DNA of 8,570 bases from positions 1 to 8,570 of the forward strand of contig JANYLL010000177.1 of NCBI GenBank assembly GCA_025357895.1, given 5' to 3'. Made by a program: the position numbers and the translations under genes. This document shows positions 1 through 6,653 of the stretch, one piece after another. Origin of the DNA: Ignavibacteriota bacterium. GTDB lineage: Bacteria > Bacteroidota > Ignavibacteria > Palsa-1295. Each line of letters starts with the position of its first letter. Position 1 is the stretch's first letter. Under the pieces are notes generated by a model, which was not told the origin of the DNA, ran no database searches, and saw only the letters and a list, made by a program, of their open reading frames with translations.

Positions 1-60
1 GAAAAGAAAAAATAAACTGGTTATGAATGTAAAGCAGTTGCGGGCGAGTGTGATTGTGAA

Positions 61-561
61 ATGGCTGAGAGTGTACACGAAGGTCAAAAGCGCCCGGATG
101 GAACGCCCTACTTCTGGCATCCCAGCAGAGTGGCAAAAATCGTTATATCAGAACTTGAGATCCGCGACATCAATATAATCAGCGCTGCTTTTTTGCATGA
201 TGTGCTCGAAGATTCGCAAGTCATCACCGCCGAGATCATAGAATATAATTTTAGTCCTTATACAAGCTATCTCGTGCAGATGCTTACAAAAGATATTAAG
301 GCAGAGGGTTTGCTGCGCGATATAGTCGAAAAAGAATATGTGGAGCGGCTTAACGGAGCAACTGAAGATGCGCGAATGCTTAAACTTTGTGACCGTCTTG
401 ATACTTTCCGTTGCCTCGAATTCAATGTGAAGAGAAATCCTATCAAGTATGTCATGGAAACAACAACATACTATTTCCCTCTTGCCGAAGCCAGCGAAAA
501 TCCGAAGATGCAATATATTGTAAAGGAATTACAGGCTGCGAGAAATAAGTTTTTGGGATGA
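61..561 (+). CDS. HD-domain (p)ppGpp hydrolase-like protein (SpoT/MESH1 type), N-terminus probably frameshifted
   Basis: The 166 residues match the HD hydrolase domain that removes the 3' pyrophosphate of (p)ppGpp in SpoT and MESH1. Visible motifs are HEGQKR at 6-11, GTPY at 14-17, H20 (first metal ligand), LHDVLED with H46-D47 and the E50-D51 pair, and LKLCDRLDT with D111 as last metal ligand. No synthetase, TGS or ACT domain follows, so it is a stand-alone small hydrolase. The ATG at 61 cuts into the first helix of the domain. The missing helix (MNVKQLRASVIVK) is encoded at 23-61 in the next frame, so one extra A in the AAA at 59-61 would restore a full domain. The usual Asn after DRLH/DKLY is Thr115 here, so activity or specificity may differ. 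The gene converges on the esterase with only 7 nt between stop codons. The family is clear; (p)ppGpp as substrate is inferred. Confidence 0.8.
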   Translation: MAESVHEGQKRPDGTPYFWHPSRVAKIVISELEIRDINIISAAFLHDVLEDSQVITAEIIEYNFSPYTSYLVQMLTKDIKAEGLLRDIVEKEYVERLNGATEDARMLKLCDRLDTFRCLEFNVKRNPIKYVMETTTYYFPLAEASENPKMQYIVKELQAARNKFLG

Positions 562-568
562 TAAGTTT

Positions 569-1693
569 TTATTTCCCAGCCCACCTAACAATCTCAGCAT
601 ATTTTGCGCTCCAATTCGCCCAATTATGGCTTTCACTCGTTTCACGGTAAGTGACGTCGTAGCCTTTTTGCTGTAAAACTTTCAGCATTTCATGCGAACC
701 TTCGAGCGCGTCGTTGATCGTACCGGTTTGGATATAAAATCTAATAGGTAATTTCTTTTTTAGAGTATATGCTTTGATGATTGCTTTCTCATCGAACCAA
801 AACGAAGCCGACTGAGCTGCAACATTTCCGAATATACTTGGATGCATCAACGCCGCATGAGTGGCAAGCAATCCGCCGAGCGATGAACCACATATTGTAC
901 GAAGCTCAGCAGCGCTTGTAACTTTTAGAAATTTTTCCACTTGCTGCACAAGAGTACGGGCATTCCATCTGGCAAATTTCGGATTCATCATGTATTCACC
1001 GTGACGATCAACAGGTGGCACGAAGACGACAATTGTTTTTACAGTATAAGGCTCATAATGATAGAGATTATCGAGCACCTCTATAAATCTTCCGATCGTT
1101 ATTGCCTGCGCTCCGTCATGGACATAAAGAAAACGTGCTTTACCTCGCATCCGCATACCGTTCGGAATATATATCGTCACTTCGCGCGAAAAATTATCAT
1201 TGCGTCCGGTGGTTTTTATCTGAAGCATTTTTAGAACTCCGCGAGGAACCGCTCTTGCCGGAATATTAAGATATTTAGGCTTTTCATATCCGGGCATTGT
1301 GAGAAAAGTATTATTCCCAAATACTTCCTGCAAACTATTCGGATTTGCGGGATCATTGAACGAGCCTCGGTCTTCCGTGAAGAACCGATACGAAAGCCTG
1401 GCATCGATCGGCAATTCTTTTTTCAGATAATATACAGTTGAGGCAGGGTGAATTCGCTGCATAATATCCGCCCCAAGTTTCCAACCGTTCCAATCACCGA
1501 TGACAGAAACAACATCTTCGCATTCGTTACGATAGAAAAAATATGCTGTGTTGCCTTCGGTAATAGGTGAACCGCCAGCTTGTGTAATACGGTTTTCGAT
1601 CAGCATTTCATACGCAAAGACACGCTTTCGAAAACGTTGTCTTCGAAATGCTTCTAAAATATTTTCTATAGGTCCGTCGAATAATTCTGCCAT
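569..1693 (-). CDS. Esterase of the enterochelin esterase/esterase D family with N-terminal CBM48-like domain
   Basis: This 374-residue protein has two parts. Residues about 48-135 form an early-set beta domain like CBM48, with the typical GDWNGW at 66-71. Residues about 150-374 are an alpha/beta hydrolase of the putative-esterase family (Fes/IroE/esterase D). The nucleophile elbow is G-S-S-L-G with Ser271, the general base is probably His356 in SESHNWANW, and Asp328 in the GTIND segment is a candidate acid. VHDG at 191-194 sits where the family has its oxyanion-hole loop. No signal peptide is visible, so it is likely cytoplasmic. Family members with this architecture hydrolyse siderophore esters or acylated sugars; the substrate here cannot be read from sequence and no siderophore genes are nearby. 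The ATG at 1693 has no clear Shine-Dalgarno. It is divergent from the M20 peptidase gene and convergent with the HD gene. Confidence 0.85.
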   Translation of the reverse strand: MAELFDGPIENILEAFRRQRFRKRVFAYEMLIENRITQAGGSPITEGNTAYFFYRNECEDVVSVIGDWNGWKLGADIMQRIHPASTVYYLKKELPIDARLSYRFFTEDRGSFNDPANPNSLQEVFGNNTFLTMPGYEKPKYLNIPARAVPRGVLKMLQIKTTGRNDNFSREVTIYIPNGMRMRGKARFLYVHDGAQAITIGRFIEVLDNLYHYEPYTVKTIVVFVPPVDRHGEYMMNPKFARWNARTLVQQVEKFLKVTSAAELRTICGSSLGGLLATHAALMHPSIFGNVAAQSASFWFDEKAIIKAYTLKKKLPIRFYIQTGTINDALEGSHEMLKVLQQKGYDVTYRETSESHNWANWSAKYAEIVRWAGK

Positions 1694-1717
1694 GAAAAAT
1701 GTTTGTTGCCACGATTA

Positions 1718-1736
1718 ATGCGTCATTACGACGCAT
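1718..1736. promoter_or_regulatory. Inverted repeat ATGCGTC-N5-GACGCAT in a divergent intergenic region
   Basis: A perfect 7-bp inverted repeat (1718-1724 and 1730-1736, spacer ATTAC) sits in the 69-bp gap between the divergent esterase and M20 peptidase start codons. It ends 26 bp before the peptidase ATG and begins 24 bp before the esterase ATG. This central position suits an operator controlling both promoters, but a transcript hairpin is also possible. No T-run follows on either strand, so a terminator is unlikely. I could not identify convincing -35/-10 boxes around it. Confidence 0.4.
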
Positions 1737-1762
1737 AACACTTTCTTTCACAATTTCAATCT

Positions 1763-3127
1763 ATGCCGGACATTCTAAAGTTTATTGACTATAATAAATC
1801 ACGTTACGAAGAAGAGCTTAAGGAATTTCTTCGCATCCCATCTATATCCACAGCACCTGAGCATAAGGGCGATATTCGTCGTTGCGCCGAATGGGTTGCC
1901 GAGGAAATGAAGCGCATCGGATTGAATAATGTCAAAGTCATGGAAACAGCGGGACATCCTGTTGTTTATGGAGATCGTCTCGATGCAGTGCAAGATGCGC
2001 AGACCGTTTTATTTTACGGGCATTACGATGTGCAGCCTGTCGATCCACTCAACCTTTGGACGAACCCTCCGTTCGAACCTACTATCATCGGCGATAATAT
2101 TTATGCAAGAGGATCTGTGGACGATAAAGGTCAGGTCTTAATGCAATTGAAGGCTATCGAAGCACACCTTCGGACAAGCGGCGCGATGCCGGTGAACGTA
2201 AAGGTAATCATAGAAGGCGAAGAAGAAATCGGCTCGCCGAATCTCGATAAATTCCTTGAAGATAATAAAAATCTTCTTGCCTGCGATACCGTCCTTATCA
2301 GCGATACTCCGATGTTCGGTTACGATCAACCTTCGCTTTGCTATGGCTTGCGTGGTTTATGCTATATGCAAGTTGAAGTAACAGGACCGAACCGCGATCT
2401 GCATTCCGGCTTTTTTGGCGGCGCAGTTGAAAATCCGATCAATGCACTTGCCATGATGATCTCAAAACTTAAGGATGATAAAGGCAAAATTCTTATCGAT
2501 GGATTTTATGAGAATGTCATGCCGATCAGTGAGCGTGAACGTACAGAATATAAAAAGCTTCCCTTCGATCAGAAGGCATTCATGAAAGATCTGGAAACCG
2601 ATGCAACACCGGGTGAATCGGGCTACACTGAACTCGAAAGAATGTGGGCAAGACCAACCCTTGATTGCAACGGCATCTGGGGAGGCTTCACGGGAGAAGG
2701 CGCGAAAACCGTTTTGCCATCAAAAGCTTATGCAAAAATCTCCATGCGACTTGTTCCAAATCAAACTCCTGATGAGATCGCTAAAAAATTCGAAGATTTT
2801 TTTAATAAGATTAAACCTGCCGGAGTAACAATAAAAGTAACCGATCTGCATGGTGGTATGCCTGCAATCACTCCGATAGATTCTATTGGTATGAAAGCTG
2901 CCACGAAAGCATTGGCGGAGGTCTTCGGCAAAGAACCATTTCTAACCCGTGAAGGCGGCTCGATTCCTATTGTCAATAGTTTTTCATCAATTCTCGGAGC
3001 ACCAACAGTACTAATGGGCTTTGGCTTACCCGATCAGAATGCGCATTCACCAAATGAAAAAATGAATCTGAAAAATTTTCATCGCGGAGTGAAATGCGGA
3101 GCGTTATTTTATCAGAATCTGGTTTAA
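1763..3127 (+). CDS. M20 family metallopeptidase (dipeptidase, CNDP/PepV-like)
   Basis: This complete 454-residue di-zinc exopeptidase is of the M20 family, of the size of carnosinase-type dipeptidases. Predicted zinc ligands and catalytic residues follow the family order: H87 with D89 in GHYDVQP, D120 bridging in ARGSVDDKG, E154 (general base) and E155 in GEEEIGS, D181 in LISDT, and H428 in DQNAHSPNE near the C-terminus. The inserted dimerisation (lid) domain spans roughly residues 205-360 and contains the conserved DLHSG. No signal peptide is present, so it should act in the cytoplasm, probably on dipeptides or other short peptides. The exact substrate cannot be assigned because family members also include deacylases. 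Translation starts at the ATG at 1763 without a visible Shine-Dalgarno. It is transcribed alone and probably ends at the bidirectional terminator at 3304-3337, giving a long 3' untranslated region. Confidence 0.92.
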   Translation: MPDILKFIDYNKSRYEEELKEFLRIPSISTAPEHKGDIRRCAEWVAEEMKRIGLNNVKVMETAGHPVVYGDRLDAVQDAQTVLFYGHYDVQPVDPLNLWTNPPFEPTIIGDNIYARGSVDDKGQVLMQLKAIEAHLRTSGAMPVNVKVIIEGEEEIGSPNLDKFLEDNKNLLACDTVLISDTPMFGYDQPSLCYGLRGLCYMQVEVTGPNRDLHSGFFGGAVENPINALAMMISKLKDDKGKILIDGFYENVMPISERERTEYKKLPFDQKAFMKDLETDATPGESGYTELERMWARPTLDCNGIWGGFTGEGAKTVLPSKAYAKISMRLVPNQTPDEIAKKFEDFFNKIKPAGVTIKVTDLHGGMPAITPIDSIGMKAATKALAEVFGKEPFLTREGGSIPIVNSFSSILGAPTVLMGFGLPDQNAHSPNEKMNLKNFHRGVKCGALFYQNLV

Positions 3128-3137
3128 AAGATTCTAC

Positions 3138-3218
3138 TCATCCGATAACCAGCGCACCGATCATCAAGGCTACTGCTAAAGCAAATGCTTCTGCAAATAC
3201 TAATGTGAATTTATTCAT
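3138..3218 (-). pseudogene. 26-codon ORF duplicating the signal peptide of the downstream lipoprotein (remnant or small peptide)
   Basis: On the - strand an ATG at 3218 opens 26 codons, starting MNKFTLVFAEAF and ending LVIG before a TGA at 3138-3140. It matches the first 26 residues of the lipoprotein encoded at 3377-4252 (start MNKLTLAFAKTF, end LVIG) at 18 of 26 positions with conservative changes. The two DNA segments agree at about 66 of 80 bases. The similarity stops exactly where the lipoprotein has its lipid-modified Cys: TGT there, TGA here. An AGGA lies 9 nt before the ATG. It lies beyond the bidirectional terminator at 3304-3337, so it would need its own promoter within 3219-3303, where I see none that is convincing. 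It is either the surviving head of a duplicated lipoprotein gene or a tiny hydrophobic membrane peptide. The absence of frame-disrupting changes slightly favours recent or continuing coding. Confidence 0.5.
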
Positions 3219-3303
3219 AACTATTTTTCCTAATTATGTTGTAAAACTTTCTGTTTCTCTATAATGATTGAGACGAGAAGAATTGTTTTGTTCCATTATG
3301 ACT

Positions 3304-3337
3304 AAAAAAAGTCCGCTCTTTGCAGAGCGGACTTTTT
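3304..3337. terminator. Strong bidirectional Rho-independent terminator
   Basis: A perfect GC-rich 9-bp stem (GTCCGCTCT at 3311-3319 with AGAGCGGAC at 3324-3332) closes a TTGC loop. It is flanked by seven A on the left and five T on the right, so it has a U-run in both directions. It can end the M20 peptidase transcript on + and the lipoprotein transcript on -, whose stop codon lies about 40 nt away. Confidence 0.92.
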
Positions 3338-3353
3338 CGTCACGGTTATCTTT

Positions 3354-3369
3354 CTCTTTCGTTAAAGAG
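3354..3369. repeat. Small hairpin CTCTTT-CGTT-AAAGAG in the lipoprotein 3' untranslated region
   Basis: A 6-bp inverted repeat with a CGTT loop lies between the lipoprotein stop codon and the main terminator. With one bulged base the stem can be lengthened by TTTC/GAAA. Read on the - strand, the flank ATTTCGCTCTT is identical to 11 bases at 7274-7284 in another intergenic palindrome, so it may belong to a small family of dispersed elements. Confidence 0.4.
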
Positions 3370-3376
3370 CGAAATT

Positions 3377-4252
3377 TTATTTTCCGAAGCGCTTAAATAC
3401 GCCAACCTTTACGTCGATGGTATAGGTATCGACTGTTCCGTCACCACTGGTGCGAGTGACTTCGAGCAATGCGGTGCCGTCTCCATTAAAGGTGATCTTC
3501 GTATCGCGAATGACGTTGTATCCTTTGGCAGTCGTTGCTTCAAAATGCGATGTTGCAGGTCCCTTCAAATAGACATGCTTATCAGCATCTTTGACAAGTA
3601 TATCACCGACAAAATTAATTGTAAATGAATGAGTAAATGTGCGGTCTCCATTGGCAAGAGTGCGAAACACGACCGTTCCATTTCTTGAAAATGTGCCGTT
3701 AAGTACCGGTGTACCGGATAGAATGCTTGTAATGGTCCAATTACCTGAAGCTGTGTTATCAACATCAAGACGGTCGCCGAAATCTTTGCTCTTTTGTTTT
3801 GCAACAGAAACGGTGATCTTATCCGTCACACCTTTAACAAATTTATCCATTGCTGCGCCGGATGCATCATAGAATGTATATTGATAGGTGATAAGCGCAT
3901 TGAAACTGTATTTACCAACCGTATCCGATCTGGTGATAACGAGAGTATGAAGTTTTGTCACCGGGTCGAACGAGGTATCGCGGGACATTGGATTCGATCC
4001 CTTTGAATCAAACATGGTGCCGGCAATAAAACCGCTTTGCGAAAGTGAGTTGACATCGGCAAAACTAACGCCTGCTCCGCCTGACTCTGTTCCGAGCGCT
4101 GAAGCTTGCAGATCAGCTGCCGCCTGGGAATCATATTCCTGATTTCCGGCAGGTTCGGTAGTGTTCTCTTTACATCCGATGACCAGCGCACTGATCATTA
4201 TTGCTAATGCAACTGCAAATGTCTTTGCAAATGCTAATGTGAGTTTATTCAT
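3377..4252 (-). CDS. Predicted lipoprotein of unknown function
   Basis: The 291-residue product starts with a lipoprotein signal peptide: a short basic region (K3, K10), a hydrophobic stretch to residue 25 and the lipobox V-I-G-C with Cys27 as the lipidation site. After maturation the protein begins CKENTTEP. A Lys followed by an acidic residue after Cys faintly resembles the surface-export signal described in some Bacteroidota, but it is too incomplete to rely on. The rest is rich in Thr, Ser, Asp and Gly with alternating strand-like segments (about 85-291) and reads as a secreted beta-rich domain; I do not recognise a family. The ATG at 4252 is fixed by an AAGGAG 8 nt upstream. The gene follows the barrel-like gene on the same strand after 118 bp and ends at the bidirectional terminator at 3304-3337. 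Its signal-peptide region has a degenerate second copy downstream at 3138-3218. Confidence 0.85.
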   Translation of the reverse strand: MNKLTLAFAKTFAVALAIMISALVIGCKENTTEPAGNQEYDSQAAADLQASALGTESGGAGVSFADVNSLSQSGFIAGTMFDSKGSNPMSRDTSFDPVTKLHTLVITRSDTVGKYSFNALITYQYTFYDASGAAMDKFVKGVTDKITVSVAKQKSKDFGDRLDVDNTASGNWTITSILSGTPVLNGTFSRNGTVVFRTLANGDRTFTHSFTINFVGDILVKDADKHVYLKGPATSHFEATTAKGYNVIRDTKITFNGDGTALLEVTRTSGDGTVDTYTIDVKVGVFKRFGK

Positions 4253-4260
4253 TTTACTGT

Positions 4261-4266
4261 CTCCTT
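4261..4266 (-). promoter_or_regulatory. Shine-Dalgarno AAGGAG of the lipoprotein gene
   Basis: On the - strand AAGGAG lies 8 nt before the ATG at 4252. It is the best canonical ribosome binding site in the window and contrasts with the SD-less starts of the M20 peptidase, tyrS and esterase genes. It suggests the lipoprotein is translated efficiently and independently of the upstream cluster. Confidence 0.75.
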
Positions 4267-4343
4267 GTTAATTAGTTAATAAAAAAATACTTGTTGATCT
4301 CTTTGTGACATAGAGACTTTCGGAGCCACGAGGTTTAATTGAC

Positions 4344-4367
4344 TTCCATGAATTAGTATTCATGGAA
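4344..4367. repeat. Perfect 10-bp hairpin just after the barrel-like gene
   Basis: TTCCATGAAT at 4344-4353 pairs perfectly with ATTCATGGAA at 4358-4367 around a 4-nt loop. On the - strand it begins 3 nt after the stop codon of the gene at 4371-4955. No U-run follows, so it is not a classic terminator. It may protect the 3' end of the smpB-tyrS cluster transcript, attenuate read-through, or act as an operator for the lipoprotein gene 115 bp further on. Confidence 0.5.
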
Positions 4368-4370
4368 AGG

Positions 4371-4955
4371 TTATTGATAAAACAATTTTCCCATTTGAAT
4401 GCCGAACATAATTCCTCCGAAGGTTTTCTTCGGATTTAAATCCATGAACGGATGTAGGACAATACCAAACCACGAAAGGAGGGAGTAAGTAAATTGTGCA
4501 TCGATCGCAAACCCAATACTATGAAAATTCCTGTGTCCATTATCTAACGAATCTGAGGGCTGAACAAGATTATATCTATTTACATACGAAATTCCAGCCC
4601 CTAATAAGATAGCACCTTGTGTTCCACGCTCAACAACACCTATACAAAGAGCGGCCTCATTATCAATTGAATAGCCATGGTAAACATTCTCTCCGAAAAA
4701 TGAGATCGGACTAATAATTAACGGCGTAGCATCAATACTCATACCGCGCAGAGAAATAAAACATCTTCCATAATTGATCGTTGTGCTCCCACCACCGCCG
4801 ACAGCCAGATCAGGGATTCCAAATCCAAAAATTCCATCACCCCAAAAATGGAGTTCATCCCATAAACTTTTCTTTGGAGCATCCTGAGCCTTGAGAGTAT
4901 CAAAGGATACAAAGAAAAAAATAAAGAGAACAACAGACCAGATCGTATTTTTCAT
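4371..4955 (-). CDS. Exported protein with barrel-like strands, unknown function
   Basis: The 194-residue product begins with a classical signal peptide: K2, a strongly hydrophobic core at residues 5-18 and a probable cleavage after LKA at 21-23, leaving Q24. The mature part has a Gly-rich loop (GGGG near 53-56) and several amphipathic, aromatic-rich strands. It ends in GIMFGIQMGKLFYQ, where alternating hydrophobic residues and terminal aromatics recall an outer-membrane beta-barrel strand. It is short, so it could be an 8-stranded barrel, but no known family is recognised. The ATG overlaps the tyrS stop codon by one base (TAATG), which strongly implies translational coupling, and no separate Shine-Dalgarno is seen. 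It is the last gene of the smpB-tyrS cluster and is followed at once by a 10-bp hairpin. Confidence 0.8.
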   Translation of the reverse strand: MKNTIWSVVLFIFFFVSFDTLKAQDAPKKSLWDELHFWGDGIFGFGIPDLAVGGGGSTTINYGRCFISLRGMSIDATPLIISPISFFGENVYHGYSIDNEAALCIGVVERGTQGAILLGAGISYVNRYNLVQPSDSLDNGHRNFHSIGFAIDAQFTYSLLSWFGIVLHPFMDLNPKKTFGGIMFGIQMGKLFYQ

Positions 4956-6169
4956 TATGCTGACTTAACTTTCAAATACCTACGCTTTCCGACTTTAAGA
5001 ATCACACCTTCACTTGTCGGAATCAAGGTTGCCTTATCATGATCTATTTTTTCACCGTTCAATGATACACCTCCACCTTGAATTAATCTGCGCGCTTCAC
5101 CTTTTGAAGCTGCCATTTTCATCTCGACAATAAGATCAACGACAACACATTCAGACCCAACCGGCATTAACAACTCTTCAATATCATCCGGAGCTTCTTT
5201 CTTAACAAACATTTGCTCAAATCTTGCTAGTGCTGAATCGGCACTTACAGAATCATAGAATTGCGAAATAATTTCTTTTGCAAGACGGACTTTTATGTTG
5301 CGGGGATTTTTTTTACCATCATCTAAAGTTGTCTTGATACGATCAAGATCTTTTGCTTTTGTTGCAAGAAGGAAATATTTATAAATTGCTGAATCAGGGA
5401 TCGACATCGTCTTACCGAACATCTCATCAGCGGAATCATTGAAGTTGATCGAATTGCCGTAAGACTTACTCATCTTGCGCACACCATCAGTGCCTTCAAG
5501 TAATGGCATTGTGAGAATACATTGCGGCCATTGTCCAAAGTGCCGCTGCAATTCCCTTCCGACAAGCAAATTAAATTTTTGGTCTGTTCCGCCAAGTTCA
5601 ATGTCAGATTTTATTTCTACTGAATCCATTGCCTGAGCGAGTGGATAAAGGAATTCATGCAACGAGATCGGCTGTTCTTCATTGAAGCGTTTATGAAAAT
5701 CTTCTCGCTCAAGCATTTGGCTAACGGTGTAGCTTCCCGCAAGTTTTATCACCTCCGGAAATGTAAGTTTGCCAAGCCAATCGTTATTATAATGAATAAC
5801 AAGTCTCTCTTTTGAGAGAACTTTCGATACTTGCTCAATGTAAGTTGCGCCGTTCTGTTTTGTCTCTTCCACAGTAAGCATCGGACGAGTCTTTGATCTG
5901 CCTGAGGGATCGCCGATCATTGCAGTGAAATCGCCAATAATAAGATGTGCTTCGTGACCGAGGTCCTGAAACGTCCTGAGCTTTCCGAGTACAACGGCAT
6001 GACCTAAATGGAGATCTGGACTTGAAGGATCCGCACCGAGCTTTGCCACAAGCGGCTTCCCGGCAGACTTCTCAATTTTTTTTGCAAGTTCTTCTTCGCT
6101 AATAAGATCGACAGATCCTCGGCGGATCGCATCCATCTGTTCATTAAGTGAAGGAAAGTTTTTAGTCAT
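4955..6169 (-). CDS. tyrS: Tyrosyl-tRNA synthetase
   Basis: This complete 404-residue class I aminoacyl-tRNA synthetase activates tyrosine with ATP and charges tRNA-Tyr in the cytoplasm. The first ATP motif is HLGH at 54-57 (the HIGH signature), preceded by KLGADPSSPDL as in the TyrZ-like branch. The second is KMSKS at 232-236. ELGGTDQKFN at 191-200 is the conserved substrate-pocket segment. The C-terminal 65 residues or so form an S4 RNA-binding domain (SKGEARRLIQGGGVSLNG) that contacts the tRNA. The length is normal for this branch. The ATG at 6169 follows the stop of the small exported gene by 6 nt and has no clear Shine-Dalgarno, so expression probably depends on the smpB-led operon. No T-box or leader that could sense tyrosine is visible, as expected for a gene inside an operon. 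Its stop overlaps the next ATG. Confidence 0.96.
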   Translation of the reverse strand: MTKNFPSLNEQMDAIRRGSVDLISEEELAKKIEKSAGKPLVAKLGADPSSPDLHLGHAVVLGKLRTFQDLGHEAHLIIGDFTAMIGDPSGRSKTRPMLTVEETKQNGATYIEQVSKVLSKERLVIHYNNDWLGKLTFPEVIKLAGSYTVSQMLEREDFHKRFNEEQPISLHEFLYPLAQAMDSVEIKSDIELGGTDQKFNLLVGRELQRHFGQWPQCILTMPLLEGTDGVRKMSKSYGNSINFNDSADEMFGKTMSIPDSAIYKYFLLATKAKDLDRIKTTLDDGKKNPRNIKVRLAKEIISQFYDSVSADSALARFEQMFVKKEAPDDIEELLMPVGSECVVVDLIVEMKMAASKGEARRLIQGGGVSLNGEKIDHDKATLIPTSEGVILKVGKRRYLKVKSA

Positions 6170-6175
6170 AAGTGA

Positions 6176-6652
6176 TTAATAATAAATATCTATAATTTGA
6201 ATTTCGTGAGTCGCTTGATCCTGACCAAACCAAAGTCTTCCACCTGCTATCATTACACCCTGAAAATTTCGCCACAACTGGTTTAACTTCTGATCTGCTA
6301 TTCTATTTTTAAACTCATCAGTAAATATTTTATCATATTTTTTGAAGAAATTCTTTTTGTTCTTAATCCTTCTTATAGGAAATTGTATAAGATTTGCAAT
6401 TTCGTCTCGTTTATTAAATTTGACGAACCTCTGAAATTTTTTGAAAGATAATTTAAACGCATTAGAGTCATATATACCTGCAACACTCCATGAGGTTGGA
6501 ATAGAACCATCACCAAAGACTGAATCATCTTTTCGTTCTTCTGCGGTCAGTTGATCGCTTATCTGAAAAATAAATAGAGGCAATAAGGCATTAGCCGAGG
6601 GTACTATAGCCAGAAGAAAAAATGAAAAAAATATTAATTTCATGAGTCGCAT
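6176..6652 (-). CDS. Small exported protein of unknown function
   Basis: This 158-residue product has a signal peptide (R2, K5, hydrophobic core 6-17, likely cleavage after ANA at 20-22) and no lipobox. The mature part carries a basic stretch (FKKFQRFVKFNKRDEIANL, then RRIKNKKNFFKKYDKIFT) followed by NFQGVMIAGGRLWFGQ. The order of an ion-rich helix, an FP motif, a KKYDKIFT helix and a GVMI-GG-WFG strand resembles small periplasmic proteins I have seen as uncharacterised entries in Gram-negative bacteria. This resemblance is from memory and no function follows. The start is probably the ATG at 6652, with AGGGA about 5 nt upstream; an ATG at 6643 is an alternative. It starts 1 nt after the smpB stop and ends 6 nt before the tyrS ATG, so it is embedded in a translation operon. 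Confidence 0.75.
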   Translation of the reverse strand: MRLMKLIFFSFFLLAIVPSANALLPLFIFQISDQLTAEERKDDSVFGDGSIPTSWSVAGIYDSNAFKLSFKKFQRFVKFNKRDEIANLIQFPIRRIKNKKNFFKKYDKIFTDEFKNRIADQKLNQLWRNFQGVMIAGGRLWFGQDQATHEIQIIDIYY

Positions 6653-6653
6653 A

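Noticed and set aside
148..513. Long open frame on the opposite strand of the HD gene
   Set aside because: It lies wholly inside a gene with clear HD motifs, has Cys/Phe-rich composition typical of antisense reading, and shows no recognisable domain.
545..570. Direct repeat ATAAGTTTTT at the HD/esterase convergent junction
   Set aside because: Only 10 bp and low complexity; one copy lies in coding sequence. No stem-loop with a U-run forms, so I do not call a terminator.
1706..1739. Sigma70-type promoter TTGCCA...CATAAC before the M20 gene
   Set aside because: The spacing is about 22 bp, too long for a functional -35/-10 pair, and the -10 match is poor.
3138..3140. TGA at the lipobox position read as selenocysteine or cysteine
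   Set aside because: The frame after TGA is antisense to the end of the M20 gene and unlike the lipoprotein; no SECIS-like stem seen, and other genes here use TGA as a normal stop (HD protein, NlpC/P60).
3320..3628. 102-codon + strand frame overlapping the terminator and lipoprotein gene
   Set aside because: It starts within the terminator hairpin and runs antisense to the lipoprotein coding sequence, which has a signal peptide and SD; no support for it as a gene.
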